Part shown: positions 1 to 11,366 of the stretch, one piece after another
Layout: every line of letters begins with the position of its first letter
How positions within the stretch are numbered: the first letter of the stretch is position 1
Assembly: GCA_014529385.2 (NCBI GenBank)
Contig: CM043969.1
Span: forward strand, 11,922,648-11,986,647
Source: Adiantum capillus-veneris
Lineage: Eukaryota; Streptophyta; Polypodiopsida; Polypodiales; Pteridaceae
Direction of reading: 5' to 3'
DNA: 64,000 nucleotides
Made by a program: the position numbers and the translations under genes
The notes under the pieces: model-generated
What the model was told of the DNA's origin: nothing
Seen by the model: only the letters and a program-made list of their open reading frames with translations
The model's database searches: none

Positions 1-151
1 GGCGCTGGACCAGAGGGATTGCAGCTTGAAATACCACTGCCTTCTATCCAGGGTAAGATTCCAGGACAAATCTTGGTAAAGGAAACGAGGATGAGCGAGG
101 GAGAAGCCACCTCGCCATACAATGGCTCCAAGAGAAATGTCAGTGGAACAG

Positions 152-640
152 TTAAGCATCCAAAGAGGAGAGCTGGGGAGAAGAGTGCATCTTCGACAAA
201 TGAAGGAGATTGAACTTGAGGGAGAGATCTAGATCTGTAAGCCAGGAGTGGTGGTGGGGGGACCAGATGTCACCCCATCGACGATTCCCTTTATTGTGGA
301 TGGTTAGGGATAACCGCGAGTGATCAACAGGGATGTCCTTACCAGTTACCCAAGGCCACCAAATGGAGTCGTTAAGTAGCAGGGTCTGCCTGCTGTTGGA
401 CTTCCAATTAGGGAGGAGAGGACCCCGGTGGCGGTTCCAAGCAGCCCTGATCGCCCGGGTAAAGATCTTGTATGCCGTGTTCAGCATGGTTAGTGGACGC
501 CAATTGGCTAAGACGTCCTTTGGCCCCCTCTTGTAGAAGCTTAATTACCCCTGTCTTGATTGAGAGGGTAGAGCTTGGTGCTTCAGTGATTCCTCCCACA
601 CTGTAGGGGGAAAGGGAGAGATTTGTTCCTTAAACATCTG
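152..640 (-). pseudogene. LINE A reverse transcriptase, N-terminal fragment
   Basis: Read on the minus strand, several short frames together give the start of a LINE reverse transcriptase. The clearest part is LNTAYKIFTRAIRAAWN near 487-437, which corresponds to the conserved 'RPL..LNT.YKI..RAI' segment of plant L1-type RTs. Just upstream in another frame is a segment equivalent to the NWRPL stretch. The catalytic palm (FADD box) is not present inside the window. Frameshifts and stops separate the pieces. Function would have been target-primed reverse transcription; this copy is dead. Confidence 0.65.
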
Positions 641-839
641 GAAGAATTATGAGGGAAGACCATCAGGCCCCGGGCTTTTCTTGGGCTTGAGAGACTCTAT
701 AGCCATGTGTATGTCCGTAAGGGAGAGAGGGAGATCCCTAGTAGCTTTGCACTCTCCACATTGATAACCTTAGCTCTACATGCCCAAATCTTTTCCCTGT
801 TTTGAGCTACTGTTTTTGAGATAGTTTCTGGAGGGCTGA

Positions 840-1290
840 GTGTTGAAGCCAGAGCTACGAAAAACCATTTTGGCGTTTGATGTGTTTGAAAAATGGGGGA
901 TTGATGCAATAGGCCCGTTACCTATCACAAGCAGGGGCAAAAGCTATATTTTGACTGTAGTGGACTATCTCTCTAGATGGGCAGAGGCTATAGCAGTAAA
1001 ACAAATCACTACAGAGGATGTGGCAAAATTTGTGTATGATGAAATATGTTGCAAGTTTGGGGTGCCACTGGAGCTACTTTCGGATAAGGGGCCAGGATTT
1101 AGAGCTAAATTGCTAGACTTTTTATGCGCAAAGATGAAGATTAGGCACCAGCATACCACTCCTTATTACCCGCAGTGCAATGGCTTGAATGAAAGATTCA
1201 ATGGTGAGTTGGTACAAATTCTTTTAAAAGTGACAGAGCACCAAGGAAAGAATTGGGATTTGGAATTGCCTAGTGCATTATGGGCTTACT
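840..1290 (+). pseudogene. Ty3/gypsy integrase core fragment used as filler inside LINE A
   Basis: An open frame encodes a retroviral-type integrase catalytic core: FEKWGIDAIGPLP (first Asp), LLSDKGPGF (second Asp), then YYPQCNGLNERFN (Glu), the usual D,D35E arrangement. It ends at ALWAY, where the LINE sequence resumes. There is no LTR and no obvious target duplication. Compared with the right arm, it replaces about 117 bp of LINE A (60398-60514). The right junction has a short overlap (GTAGAAC). It belongs to a gypsy family other than gypsy-1, because the amino-acid sequence is clearly different. It reads on, fused to LINE sequence, to a stop at 1343. Confidence 0.8.
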
Positions 1291-1733
1291 GTAGAACATG
1301 GCTTTTGACGGGCGATCCACTTGTCCAGCCCACCTTTCCTTGATGAATAGAGAGGTGTGTTTAAGCGCCAAGTCTTCTTCCATATGCAGCTGTGCCCTCA
1401 ATTGAGAGATTTTGGTTTGGCTTTGCAAGTTCTGGAGGGCGGTCTCTAGCTGGATGAGGTCGGCATAGATTGATTCTTTTCTTTTTTTTCTGATGGGAGT
1501 GGCTTCTATAGGGAGATTCTATTGCATTTTTTGGACAGCCGCAGACCAGGCTTTAGAGGGAGTGGAGAACGAGGCAAAGCAGTCAGACCAGATGGTTTTG
1601 ACTTGAACCTGGGCGATGGGGAGCTTGAAGAAGTCAGGATCAGTGTGAAACCATCGATTGCGGATTTGCAGAGCTTTATCGCCTTGAGTGCCAAGATCTT
1701 AAAGTTGGAGTTTGGATTTGAGATCTTCCCAGT

Positions 1734-2198
1734 CTACTTTCTCAGAGCCCGAGACCGTATGCCTTTACGTAAAAATTTGTCCTTGAGGTCTTGAACCATG
1801 TTGAAGTCACCTAGAAGAATGCAAGGGCTGGAGAAGGCCGAGAGTTCTTCTGAGAGATCAGTTCTATCAGCTGTGGAGCCCCCCGCATAAAGGGAAATCA
1901 GTCTGCAGTGGAAGGGGCTGGAAGGTTGATGGCACACCAAACCTTTCCCGATGACAAGTTGCCAGAGGGGGATTGGCCAGTGACGGGGATAGAGGATCTC
2001 CCGAGCCCTAGGGATGGTCTGAGGATCCCATTGCAGGACGTTGAAGACCTCAGTCAGTCTTCTCTGCAGATCTTCTCCTGTGGTCTTGATCTCTTGAAGA
2101 GTCACAACTTCAAACTTCTTGTCCTTAAGCCAGTTGTCTATCTTCCTTGTCTTAGAGGGGTCTGAAAGCCCTTTAATGTTCAAAGACAGAAACTTCAT
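1734..2198 (-). pseudogene. LINE A APE-type endonuclease, N-terminal part
   Basis: A minus-strand frame of 154 codons starts MKFLSLNIKGLSDPSKTRK and shows the endonuclease landmarks in order: LNIKGL (Asn motif), LQEIK (the Glu that binds metal) and LLGDFNMV (the GDFN box). The second half of the domain, with the D..Y and S-D-H boxes, is not recognisable after the frame leaves GDFNMVQDL, so the domain is truncated. The ATG is the true ORF2-like start, because the right-arm copy also begins with ATG at 59512. The enzyme would nick target DNA for LINE insertion. Confidence 0.8.
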
Positions 2199-2229
2199 CT
2201 TTGAATGCGTTGAGGTCTTTTACTTGAAC

Positions 2230-2577
2230 TGCCTGCCCTTGGAGGGGTTTGAGAGACATTTGAGTGGCTCCGTTTGCTGTCCTTCAAAACTTCCATGGGG
2301 GTGGGACATGAGGAGAAAAGGACCAGAGGAGAGGAAGGGAATTATGGGGGAATTTTTTCCTTGTTGAGATTGAACATTTGCTCTTTGTTGAGGGCATTGA
2401 CCTGTTCCTCCAAGCTGGGAGAGGGAGCTTCTCTGGGGGTTGGGAGGAGACACTCCTCCTAGTCAGACTTAGAGGAATCGACAGTCATTGAGAGTATCCA
2501 AAACAGCGAACATGTTTGCAGGGCGAGATCTAGCCTGGTTTTTATTCCTCCGGGGGTGAGTTAAGAGGGGCGGCTTT
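2230..2577 (-). pseudogene. LINE A ORF1 C-terminal remnant
   Basis: The minus strand upstream of the endonuclease start is proline- and serine-rich and aligns with 59200-59510 of the right arm, where a partly open frame reads MFAILDTLNDYVDSSEE. This is where the end of ORF1 is expected in plant LINEs. No domain is recognisable here. Several stops break it. Confidence 0.4.
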
Positions 2578-2615
2578 AGGGACGGAAGGGGAAGCCGGGG
2601 GGGGGGGGGGGGATT

Positions 2616-3673
2616 ATGGGTAGCAGGGCGACATCACTGGGAAGTGGGAGCAGTGGTAGAGCAGGGGCCGACGGGCATTGGGAGGGAGCTTGTGGAAATG
2701 GATATGTCTGTCCCGTTGCCTCGCCAAGGTTTCGAGCAATCGCTGGAGTACAAATACTTTTCACAGGCTTGCTTCTTATGTGGCCCCAGCATCAGCGTTG
2801 ACTTCCTCCCAGGAACATTCAGCTCTACCCCTTGCCATCCTCACCCCTACTTTTCCTGCACCACCCCTCCCCCCTTCTCTGGATTCTTGAGCCCCTCCTG
2901 TGGTGTGTGTGTCTATGGGATTGTGGGGTTGGAGTTTCTTGTTGGGGTGTGTGAAGTCCTTGGAGGTGGACTGTTGCATGTTTCTTGCTTCCACCTCTTC
3001 TCCCGCTTCGCCTTCACCTTCAACATCAGACATGAATGGAAGCCTACTCTCCCCTTCCCCCCTGCTGAGCCTAGTGCTCCTCACCTCATCCTCCCCCTGT
3101 TGTCTTCTCTACCTGCCCAGCCTCGCCTCGCCTCGCCTCCTCCAATGGCTGCTATGACTTTTGGACATAGTTTATAGGGAATAACCATTTTCAGGTCTTC
3201 GTTCCCCGTTTCCATCCCAATTTGGATTTCATGCATGTTCCTTTGCATGCTTAAATTGCGCGTAGATCTTGAGACGGAGACTCGGCGTAGAGTACTATGA
3301 CTCAAGTGCCCATGCAAATTAGTGTTTCACCCATCTCAGTGCTGCTACGTGATCTTGTGAGGTTTGACATACATTTTCGGGGGATGCTTTTGACTACGCC
3401 TTCATGCGTGTGTTTTGGAGAGGGTGAGCTCACGCCCCATGTGAAACCTGAGGTTTGTGATTCTACGGTGGGCCTCTCCTTTTCATTATGTGGCTCTGAT
3501 TCACGTGAATGGACCATTGACGAGGCTATTCAATGTGTCAAGACTCTAGGTGATTGAATTTTCACACATTGTCAGCAATCTAGAGGTTACGAATCTGAGC
3601 TTGCGCTTGTGGGATCTTGCTCATTTTCATGTGGTGGCGACAATCGATAAGCATGGGGTTCGCCACATGGTAG
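2616..3673 (+). pseudogene. LINE B ORF1 remnant (zinc-knuckle-like)
   Basis: Two plus-strand frames (2644-3177 and 3297-3557) probably belong to ORF1 of a second LINE. Near 2700-2790 the reading LEYKYFSQACFLCG resembles the start of the CCHC knuckle found near the end of ORF1 in plant L1-like elements. The 3297-3557 frame ends QCVKTLGD and is followed by a further readable stretch up to the gypsy-1 insertion at 3674, continuing at 15652. A cysteine- and proline-rich middle has lost its frame. The right arm lacks 2608-3517, which looks like a deletion there. Assignment rests on position upstream of an endonuclease and on the short knuckle match. Confidence 0.45.
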
Positions 3674-3935
3674 TGAGGCGGTCCGGGGCGGGCAACAAGA
3701 AGAGCAACCTCTAGACACCCTTCAAGGCTCCCGTGCTGCTCAATGGGGCTGGGGCACAACACAACACAACCCAAAACAACAAACCCCCAGCCAAATCTCA
3801 ACTACACAAGGGGCACCACCTAGTTTAAGAGCGAACTAGGACGCAAAAGAGGAGAATCGTTAGAGCAACCCACAAACAAGCAAGGAATTTACACTAACCC
3901 TAACACCAATGGAATACTCTCACACCCTAAAACAC

Positions 3936-3988
<53 letters not shown>

Positions 3989-6009
3989 CTCGGGCTGCTT
4001 TGAAACGTATCGGCAATGATCAAACAAACACAACTATATATTTAAGAAAAAGAGAGAAAGAGGGAGGGGGTGCTTGTTGCATTAATACCTTGGAGAAATG
4101 ATAGATTTCCTACCCTCAATTGAATGATCACTCTCTCTCTTACAATGGCATATAGTTCCCTTGCTAATCCCCTATTACAACACATGCATATGCATAAGAC
4201 AATGAGCTTCCACTCAAGAGCTCCTTCTAAAGAGGTTGAGCTTGGCTTCTCAAGCTATAGCATAGTGCTCTTGCTTATGGCTCCCTCCTTTTGTGCTAGC
4301 TACACCCTCCTTTTATAGCAATTTTGAAGGCAAGGGTTACTCCTCTAACCATGGTTGGGTTAGATTTTCAGCCATTTATCTAATTTCTTTTGCTTGGAAT
4401 TATCAAGAAGTTGGTGGGGAAAGAGAGAGGAGAGAAATGGAGATGATAGGACTTTTCATAGTGGGTTAGTGTTAGTAGAGTTAGTATTAATTTACAAATG
4501 GAATTGGATATTTACAATGGGAGTATCCATGTAGGATACAAATAAGGAAAAAAAACTCTTAAGAGGTAAGAAAATGTGGATTTCTTACAAGGTTGATGCT
4601 CCAAGTGTCTTGAGTAGGGCCAATTTTGACGCTTGTTGACGGTCCACTAGCTTTGACGATACATTTTTTCTCCACTCTTGACCTTCCTTGAGAGATAAGG
4701 TAATTGAAGCTGAGTAATCAACCACCATGATGCTGTCTTTTAAGAGAAGAGGCTGAATTTTGTGGTTTTTTTGATAGATATGGGTAAATTGGAGGAGGAA
4801 AAATGAGACTAGGTGGTCAATTTTGGAATGGAATTGTGTGTGGGAGGTATGAGTTCACCATGGTTTCTCTTATTCTTCAAGGTTGAGGAGAAGGTGAGTA
4901 GGGTGCAGAGAGGAGTGGTGAGAGAGATGGGGATGATGACTGGAGAAGTGTGTGTGAAAGAGGAAAATGATAAAGTGGAAGAGAGAGTGTGGCTGCATAG
5001 CATGGGAAAACTGGGGTCCACTAAAAAAATCATAGCTCACAGCTCGTAGCTCAAAAAAATATGAAAAAATTTGAGGCGAAAGTTCAGCCCACGAGCTACA
5101 ACTTTTGTTTGTATCACCTTTTCAAATTCGGAGAGCAAGTGAACTTTAAAAATTCAGCAAAACCGACCGTTTTTTTCCACTGCAAAGGTCCTTGTGGGGT
5201 CCTTCTTTGGATGATTCTTTTGAATACCTCCAAGAGTGAGCCCTCCATAGTGCATGTATGCATGCCACCTACCCTTGACCTTATTTGGTAGGTCTATAAT
5301 TGAAGATATTGTTGAGATTAGGATATAAGTGAATAGTACAACTAAGAAAATCTAAAAAATATGTACATGTCAAATATAAATAATATAAGTGGAAAAAATA
5401 TAAAGGGGTCAAAAGAAATCTCTCTCATTATGAGGCTACCATAAAAAGATAACTATTTTTGGTGTTCTAATTTTTTAGAAAAAAACAAAATAGATGTAGG
5501 AAGGGAAAAATCAAAATAGTGAAAAAATATACACATAAATAAAACTAGTTTTTTTTGGATTTTTGTTGGGGTGGAGTTACACCAAATATAAGAGAAGCTT
5601 ACATGAAAATATTTCTATATGGAATAAAGAGTATGAAAAATGGTAAGAAAAAATTGTGGTAATGGTGAGACAATGTACAGAGCATAAATAACACACACCT
5701 AGGTAAAAATATTTAAATAAATACCAAAATAATTATGAAAAAATCTTTTATTTAGGCCCTATATACAAAGAAATATTTACATACGCATGGGCCATAATAT
5801 ACTTATATTTTTTATATTTTTTATTTTTTTGGCTCACCTATCCCAATGCCTAGCTAATTGAGGGTTTTTAAGAAGATATGGGAAAAGCCCCCTAACTCAC
5901 ATACGCCTATGTACAGTGAAATGGTAGGGATAGCCATAGCGTTTGGGTGATTTTGGTAGGGTGAGGTAACTCACTGTGGCAATTACAAAGAGCCGAAAAA
6001 CGGCTATCA
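3674..6009 (-). repeat. Gypsy-1 3' LTR
   Basis: 2,336 bp, homologous to 12980-15647 apart from a 336-bp gap: the bases equivalent to 13394-13729 are missing after 4091. Read on the minus strand it holds a TATA box (CTATAAAAGG, complement of about 4308-4317), a (GA)n tract at 3939-3986, and a 7-bp-stem hairpin (3819-3840). It ends in TG/CA dinucleotides as expected. Confidence 0.92.
3819..3840 (-). promoter_or_regulatory. Conserved LTR hairpin (CCTAGTT/AACTAGG stem), gypsy-1 3' LTR
   Basis: CCTAGTT at 3819-3825 and AACTAGG at 3834-3840 form a perfect 7-bp stem around an 8-nt loop. It lies about 480 nt downstream of the TATA box, so it should be in the transcribed R-U5 part of the LTR. The same structure occurs in gypsy-2 and gypsy-3. 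Confidence 0.6.
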
Positions 6010-6025
6010 TTAGCCCTCCCCCTGG
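6010..6025 (-). promoter_or_regulatory. Gypsy-1 polypurine tract
   Basis: On the minus strand the sequence just before the 3' LTR is CCAGGGGGAGGGCTAA. A purine run directly upstream of an LTR is the primer site for plus-strand DNA synthesis. The same tract precedes the LTR of gypsy-3 at about 27565-27580. Confidence 0.8.
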
Positions 6026-6037
6026 ATGATGGTATAT

Positions 6038-6538
6038 TCATGGACCATCATAAAGCATTTTTTCCAAAGAGAGTGCTTCAGAGTCCTTGACGAGATCTTT
6101 ATTGTTTGGCCCCTCAGAATTTTTGCTAGAGTTACACTCATGCTTCATGTAACAATACTTACATGAGACAGCGGCCTTTGGACACATCTTTGGTAGATCC
6201 TTTGGTAGAAGGCGACTCAAATAGTGCTTCAAGCGATACCCGTTTACCTTCGTGGAGTGCTCTTTACCATTCAAGTCCATAAGCTGATAGTAACTAGAAT
6301 TGAAAGCCTTCTTGACTATGTATGGCCCTTGCCATCTAGTTTCAAACTTGGCATCAAAACGATTATCGAGTCGATTGTCATACCTTAGCACCAGATCTCC
6401 TTCATTGATGCCTTTGTCCTTTAGTTTCTTGTCAAGCTTCTCCTTTGTCTGCGTAGCTTTCGTCTTGTAGCACACGTATGCTGCCTCTCTTTTCCACTCA
6501 AGCTCAGCTAAGGTAAGAAGTCGATCCATCCATGCTTC
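6038..6538 (-). pseudogene. Gypsy-1 integrase C-terminal domain
   Basis: The last 160 or so codons of the polyprotein, after the stop codon at 6541-6539. The segment WQGPYIVKKAFNSSYYQLMD is the GPY/F module that follows the catalytic core in Ty3/gypsy integrases and takes part in DNA binding and strand transfer. Before it is a basic, lysine-rich stretch, typical of the linker. The stop at 6541 was probably CAA, because gypsy-3 has a Gln codon at that place. The frame is the same as gag and RT. Confidence 0.85.
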
Positions 6539-8074
6539 TTAATCATCTTGTGCTGATTTTTCATGAAGTCGCATTGTTGGAATGTTTAGTTCAATTGGCT
6601 GTAAAGCCTCTTGACCATAGACCAAGTGAAATGGTGTGAACTCCGTGGCTTCCCTATATGTGGTTCGATATGCCCACAAGGCACCATCCAAGAAGTCATC
6701 CCATAATTTTGTGTTGTTTTGCACCATCTTTCTAATGATTCCTGCAATGACACCATTAGCCTTCTCCACCAAACCATTTGACTGTGGGTAGTATGGTGTG
6801 CTATGACGATGTAGAATGTGAAGCTCTTCACAAACTTCTGTGAGCAAGCCCTTCCTAAACTCTGGACCATTATCAGAAACAATCTCCAAAGGTGTGCCAA
6901 ATCTGCAACAAATGTGATTGTACACAAACTTGTTAACTATCCTCTCATTCACTCTTGCCACACTTTGAGCTTCCACCCACCTAGTCATATAGTCTACAGC
7001 CACTAGAATGTAGAGTTTACCATTTTTTGTCCTAGGCAGAGGACCCATAGCATCAATGCCCCACTTTTCAAAGGGTCCATTTGCAAGCACTATTTGCCTC
7101 GGGCCATGCACCAACCTTCTATTTCCATTTATCTGACAATTGTGACTGCTTTTACACGAATGTTGGACATCCACATGCAGACTTGGCCAAACATACCCCG
7201 CAAGCAAAATCTTCTTCACAGTTAATTCTTGGGCAAAATGACCACCACATGCTTCTTCGTGCAAACCTTTTAGAATGGCTGGAATTTCCTCAATAGTTGG
7301 TACTCGTCTGCACACTTGATCCTTCCCTCTTTGATAGACGGAGCCTTCTAGGAAGAGATACATGCTTGCCTTCTTCATGAGTCTCCTCTTCTGAGCTTTT
7401 GTGAAGTATGGTGGAAACTCACCCTCCAAAATGTAGCAAATGATGGGAGCCAATGACTCTAATCCCTGGTACCTCGGTTGCTTCACAGCAGCCGCCACCA
7501 TGATGACCTGCACTTCTTTCTTTACACATGCAATGGCTTGTTGTGCAAGTAAATCAGCATCTTCATTTTGTTTCCTAGGAATATGATATAATTGCACCTC
7601 CTCAAATTGATTAAATAGCCTACGGATGGTATGAACTTTGGTCCTTAGTCTTTCATTTTTGCATGCCCAAATGCCTAAAATCTGCTTCACAATGAGAAGT
7701 GCATCGCCTTTTACCATGAGACGTTGTATACCATGGCCAATGCATATTTTTAAACCATGAAGTAGTGTGTCATATTCTGCTTCATTGTTGCTAGCTGAAC
7801 TTGGTAGATTGAACTTCTCTTTCATGACCACCTCTCCACTTGGGTTGAGCAACACTAGCCCTCCCCCTGCCTTTCCTGTGGCTCGACGAAAAGCTCCATC
7901 GAAGAACAAGGTAAAAGCATTAGGAATACTTTTTGGTCGTGGCAATGGTAGGGTCTTTACTTCATGCACCTTAATCTCCTTTTCATGCACCCTATAAGTG
8001 AGAATCCCTGCCAATTGTGCACGCACACTATCTTCTACCTTGAAAGAGTATTGAAATTCTTGCAACTCCATAAT
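6539..8074 (-). pseudogene. Gypsy-1 second RNase H (aRNH) and integrase core
   Basis: About 510 codons in the gag-pol frame. The first part is an RNase HI fold distinct from the usual Ty3 one: FFDGAF (Asp), NNEAEYDTLLHGL (Glu), KGDALLIVKQ (Asp) and HIPRKQNEDADLLAQQA (Asp). Then comes the integrase His/Cys zinc-binding region (HEEACGGHFA...SCKSSHNCQ, in which one residue looks altered compared with gypsy-3, WCKSCHNCQ) and the catalytic core GIDAMGPLP / IVSDNGPEF / NGLVEKANG with D, D and E present. The preceding tryptophan codon is mutated to TAG (8077-8075). This frame ends at TAA 6541-6539, and translation would resume for the C-terminal domain. Confidence 0.88.
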
Positions 8075-9085
8075 CTACTTTGAGATCCTAGTACTAAGAT
8101 TCATTTGAGATGACACCCAAGGGAACAAATTCTCTGTGGTGAGGATTACAAAAGGTTTTGGTAGCAGGTAGGATCTAAACTTTCTCACGGCAAACATGAG
8201 AGAAAGCATCATGAGTTCTGCTTCTGTGTAGTCTCTCTCCAAAGCATTCATGACCCTACTAGCAAAGTAGATGGGTCGCATCCTTGTACTGTGGGGATCT
8301 TGTTGTAGCAACACAGCACCAATTGTTTCCCTTCCAACACTAGAGCTAACAAAGAATGTGTACTCCCAACAAGGAGGCATGAGTGTTGGTAGCTCTGACA
8401 AAATGACTTTAATGTTACAAAAATACTCTTCAAGCTCATCAGACCATGCAAATTCTACTTGTTGTGTCAACTTTTGCAAAGGATGAAGCAACTCCGAGGC
8501 TAAGTGAATGAAGCGTGACATATACTTCACCTTCTGAATGAAAGAGATGACCTCCTTAAGACTCTTCGGTGATGGGAGCTCAATAAGAGACTTTGCCTTT
8601 GAAGGATCCATCTCAATGCCTTTATAGGAAACCTTGTGACCGAGCAAAATCACTTCATCCTCACCTATGTGGCACTTGTCGGGGTTGAGTTGACTTCCCA
8701 TGTCGTAGAGCTTCTTTAAACCTTCTTCTATCCTTTGTAGATGCAATGATTTTGAGCTATAAATACAGAAATCATCAATGAACACCCTAATTGACTTTCC
8801 AAAGAATGCTTGAAACACCATGTTCATGAAACGTTGGAATGTTGCAGGAGCATTTGTCAGACCAAATGGCATGACTCTAAAAGCATAACAACCCCAAGGA
8901 GTGATAAAGGTTGTTTTCAATTGATCCTCCAATGCAATCCCTATTTGAAAGTAACCTGAGTAGCCATCACACACAGTGTACTTCTCATGACCAGCTACCT
9001 CATTTAGTATCTCATCCTGAAATGGGAGGGGAAAGTGATCTCTTTTTGTTGCCTCATTGAGGGGACGATAATCCACACACACCCT
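8075..9085 (-). pseudogene. Gypsy-1 reverse transcriptase and first RNase H
   Basis: The RT palm and thumb followed by the usual Ty3 RNase H. Visible blocks: VDYRPLNEATKRDHFPLP, SGYFQIGI (motif A side), FGLTNAPATFQ (motif B), and RVFIDDFCIYS, the F-I-D-D catalytic box with both aspartates. Then LLGHKVS and the RNase H region PIYFASRVMN, with YTEAELMMLSLMFA and FRSYLL. It begins right after TAG 9088-9086 and ends at TAG 8077-8075. Both were tryptophan codons, judging by gypsy-2 and gypsy-3, which retain TGG. The polymerase would copy the element RNA into DNA in virus-like particles. Confidence 0.9.
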
Positions 9086-11317
9086 CTACTTGCCATCTTT
9101 CTTAGGAGTGACAACAACAGGAGAGACCCACTCTGAATTCTCCACTGGATAAATGAAACCTGCTGCTAGAAGCTTTCTTACCTCTTTGAGTAGAGCCTGC
9201 TCCTTAATGACTCCTAGCCTTCGTAGCTTTTGAGCCTTAGGTGTGGCCTCTGGCTTCAACTCAATCTTGTGTTGAACAACATCTACTCCACGCACATCGG
9301 TGTAGTCTTTAGCAAAAAGCCTCGGAAATTTCCTTAGCACACATTTGATTTCCTCTCTTTCATCCTTTGTAAGTGTTGTAGACAACATACCTTCTAACAT
9401 TCCTTCATCTTCCACCTTTTGGTTCTCTTGGGAACCTACCTCTTCCAAACCTCGAGAAGAGGTCTCCTGGTTGTTTGGCTTAAACCTTACCCCCATGACT
9501 TCAATGGAGGACTCCTCTTCAGTAATGCTGCCGCTACTTTCTTCTTCTGAAGTGTTTTCAGTCCAATCTTCTTCCGTCTCACTTCGAGATGTTTCTTCAT
9601 GGAGCTCCTCTTGGCATTGCTCCTTCATGTCAAAGACAACCTTCTTGTGATTGTCATTCCTGCAAATTAGCTTTCCACTCTCCCAATCCTGCAAAGCTCG
9701 CATTTTCATTAGCCATGGTCTTCCTAGGATAAATGGGTAACCATTTCCCTTGGTAGACATGACATAGAAATCCACTGCCTTCTTAATGCCAAAGGCCTCC
9801 ACAAAAACATTTTTACAAATGCCTACGCACCTAGCCTTGCTATTGTTTGCCATTTTCACTTTGATTTCAGGTGTCTCATGGATGTGCATGCCTAGTCTTT
9901 GCATGAGCCCTTCTGTCATGATGCAAATTTGTGCACCCCCATCCACTAGACCTTTTCTAACCAATCTTCCTTTTATGTAACAATCTAGCACAGGTGTAAT
10001 ATCCTCGTTCATTTCAGCATGTGCAATTTTTACAACAGGAAAACTCTCTTTTACCTTTCTCCTAGTGCTAACTGCCTTTGTTAAATCCCTCCTAACTTGT
10101 GGGCATAATGCAAGAAACTGAGGCCATGAGATATCAGGACCCTTACCTCGCATGTCTTCCAACAGGTTGTATGGAGCCATACCATGTCCAAGAGGGAAGT
10201 CTTGGAGATTGATACGACGTCGAGTCCTCTTAGCTTCCTTGGTCTCCTTTGCCTTCTTGCCTTGTCCATGGTCACTCTGTGATGGGACACCCTCTTTCTC
10301 TTTACCTTTTCCTCGGCCACGCTTAATGCCATTTGCTTCCATGTCAACCTCATTTGAGTTTGTCACCTCTACCACATGCACATTTGGATCTGGCAAAGGT
10401 GGAACTCCTTCTACCCCTTGTGGAGGTGGTCTTGGTCCATTTGGCCTTTGTAGAAGCCTTGGTTGTTGACCAGCTCCTTCTCCTGCATTCATCACTGGGT
10501 AATTCAAGTTAGGTCTCCCTGGCTCTCCACGGGGCCAAGGACAATTATACATCCCATGTCTAGACTCTCCGCAATTCCAACATTGCAAGACTCTCCTAGT
10601 TCGTGGCTCTCTCTCTTCTGACTTCTTTGCTTGTCCCTTTGGACCTACAGCTTGTGCAAGGTGAATTGACAGGCTGCTTAAAGATTCATTTAACTTCTCA
10701 ATCACTTCAGCCGTTACCTCAGGAAGCTCCCTAGATATTGATGCTTGTGACTTACCTTTGGGTCTAAGACCTTCTATTGGAACCTCTCCCCTTAAGCACT
10801 TGAGTTTCCTATACTTCTCAGCAGCCCTAGTTTCCGCTGCATCAAAAGTAGCAGGTGCACCCGCCTCAACTTTTACCTTAAGGTCAGGAAAGAGTCCGGC
10901 TATGAACCTCTCCTTCTTTAAAAATTCTGCACCATCACCAGGGTTAGCAACATTTCGTATCCATAGAGCCCAAAGACGTAGAAACTCTTGCTTGTACAAG
11001 TAGTAGTCATCTAAGTCTTTTTGCTTATGAGAAACAATGTCTTGCCATAGTTTTTGAGTGTTTTGGGGATCAAAGAAGTATCTCTTAAAACGATTCAAAA
11101 CTTCTGTGTAATTCCCCTTAACTTCCTCAGGCAAAGAGTCAAACCAAGTACTAGCATCTTTCCTAAGGACCACCTCAAACATTTCTACACGTTCTTGATC
11201 GGTTACTATCCTCTTGATACGGCAAGACATCTTGAAATTTGCTAAAAATAATTATGCATCCTCTCCAGGCTCTCCAAAGAAAAGAGGATATCCAGACATT
11301 TGGCGTTGGCTCTCCAT
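9086..11317 (-). pseudogene. Gypsy-1 gag, zinc knuckle, protease and RT fingers
   Basis: Starts at ATG 11317-11315 (MESQRQMSGYPLFFGEPGED); a TAA at 11254-11252 interrupts codon 22, and the frame then stays open for more than 700 codons. The gag core has the LRKDASTWFDSLP and RFKRYF blocks typical of plant gypsy gag. A CCHC knuckle follows, CWNCGESRHGMYNC. The protease active site reads VDGGAQICIM, and ILGRPWL is the flap-side block. After an acidic linker the RT fingers begin (KLRRLGVIKEQALLKEVRKL, then GFIYPVENSEWVSPVVV). It ends at TAG 9088-9086. Gag packages the RNA; protease cuts the polyprotein. Confidence 0.9.
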
Positions 11318-11366
11318 TATTATGAAAGATTACAACACGAGTTACAATAAGAGATACAATAGAGAT

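Larger units (their letters stand above)
1..2577 (-). mobile_element. LINE A, left copy (decayed non-LTR retrotransposon)
   Basis: A minus-strand LINE whose reading order is: end of ORF1 (about 2520-2230), APE endonuclease (2198-1740), a spacer, then the fingers of the reverse transcriptase (about 500-150). It runs off the left edge of the window. The same family lies in plus orientation at 59131-61715. It is divided by a gypsy integrase fragment at 840-1290 and by many stops and frameshifts, so it cannot be active. Its start abuts LINE B, which reads the other way, and the same divergent arrangement is seen in the right arm. Confidence 0.8.

Noticed and set aside
4809-5049. Paired 74-78-codon frames in the gypsy LTRs (also 14447-14687)
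   Set aside because: Conserved because LTRs are repeated; hydrophobic or basic low-complexity, absent as open frames in gypsy-3.
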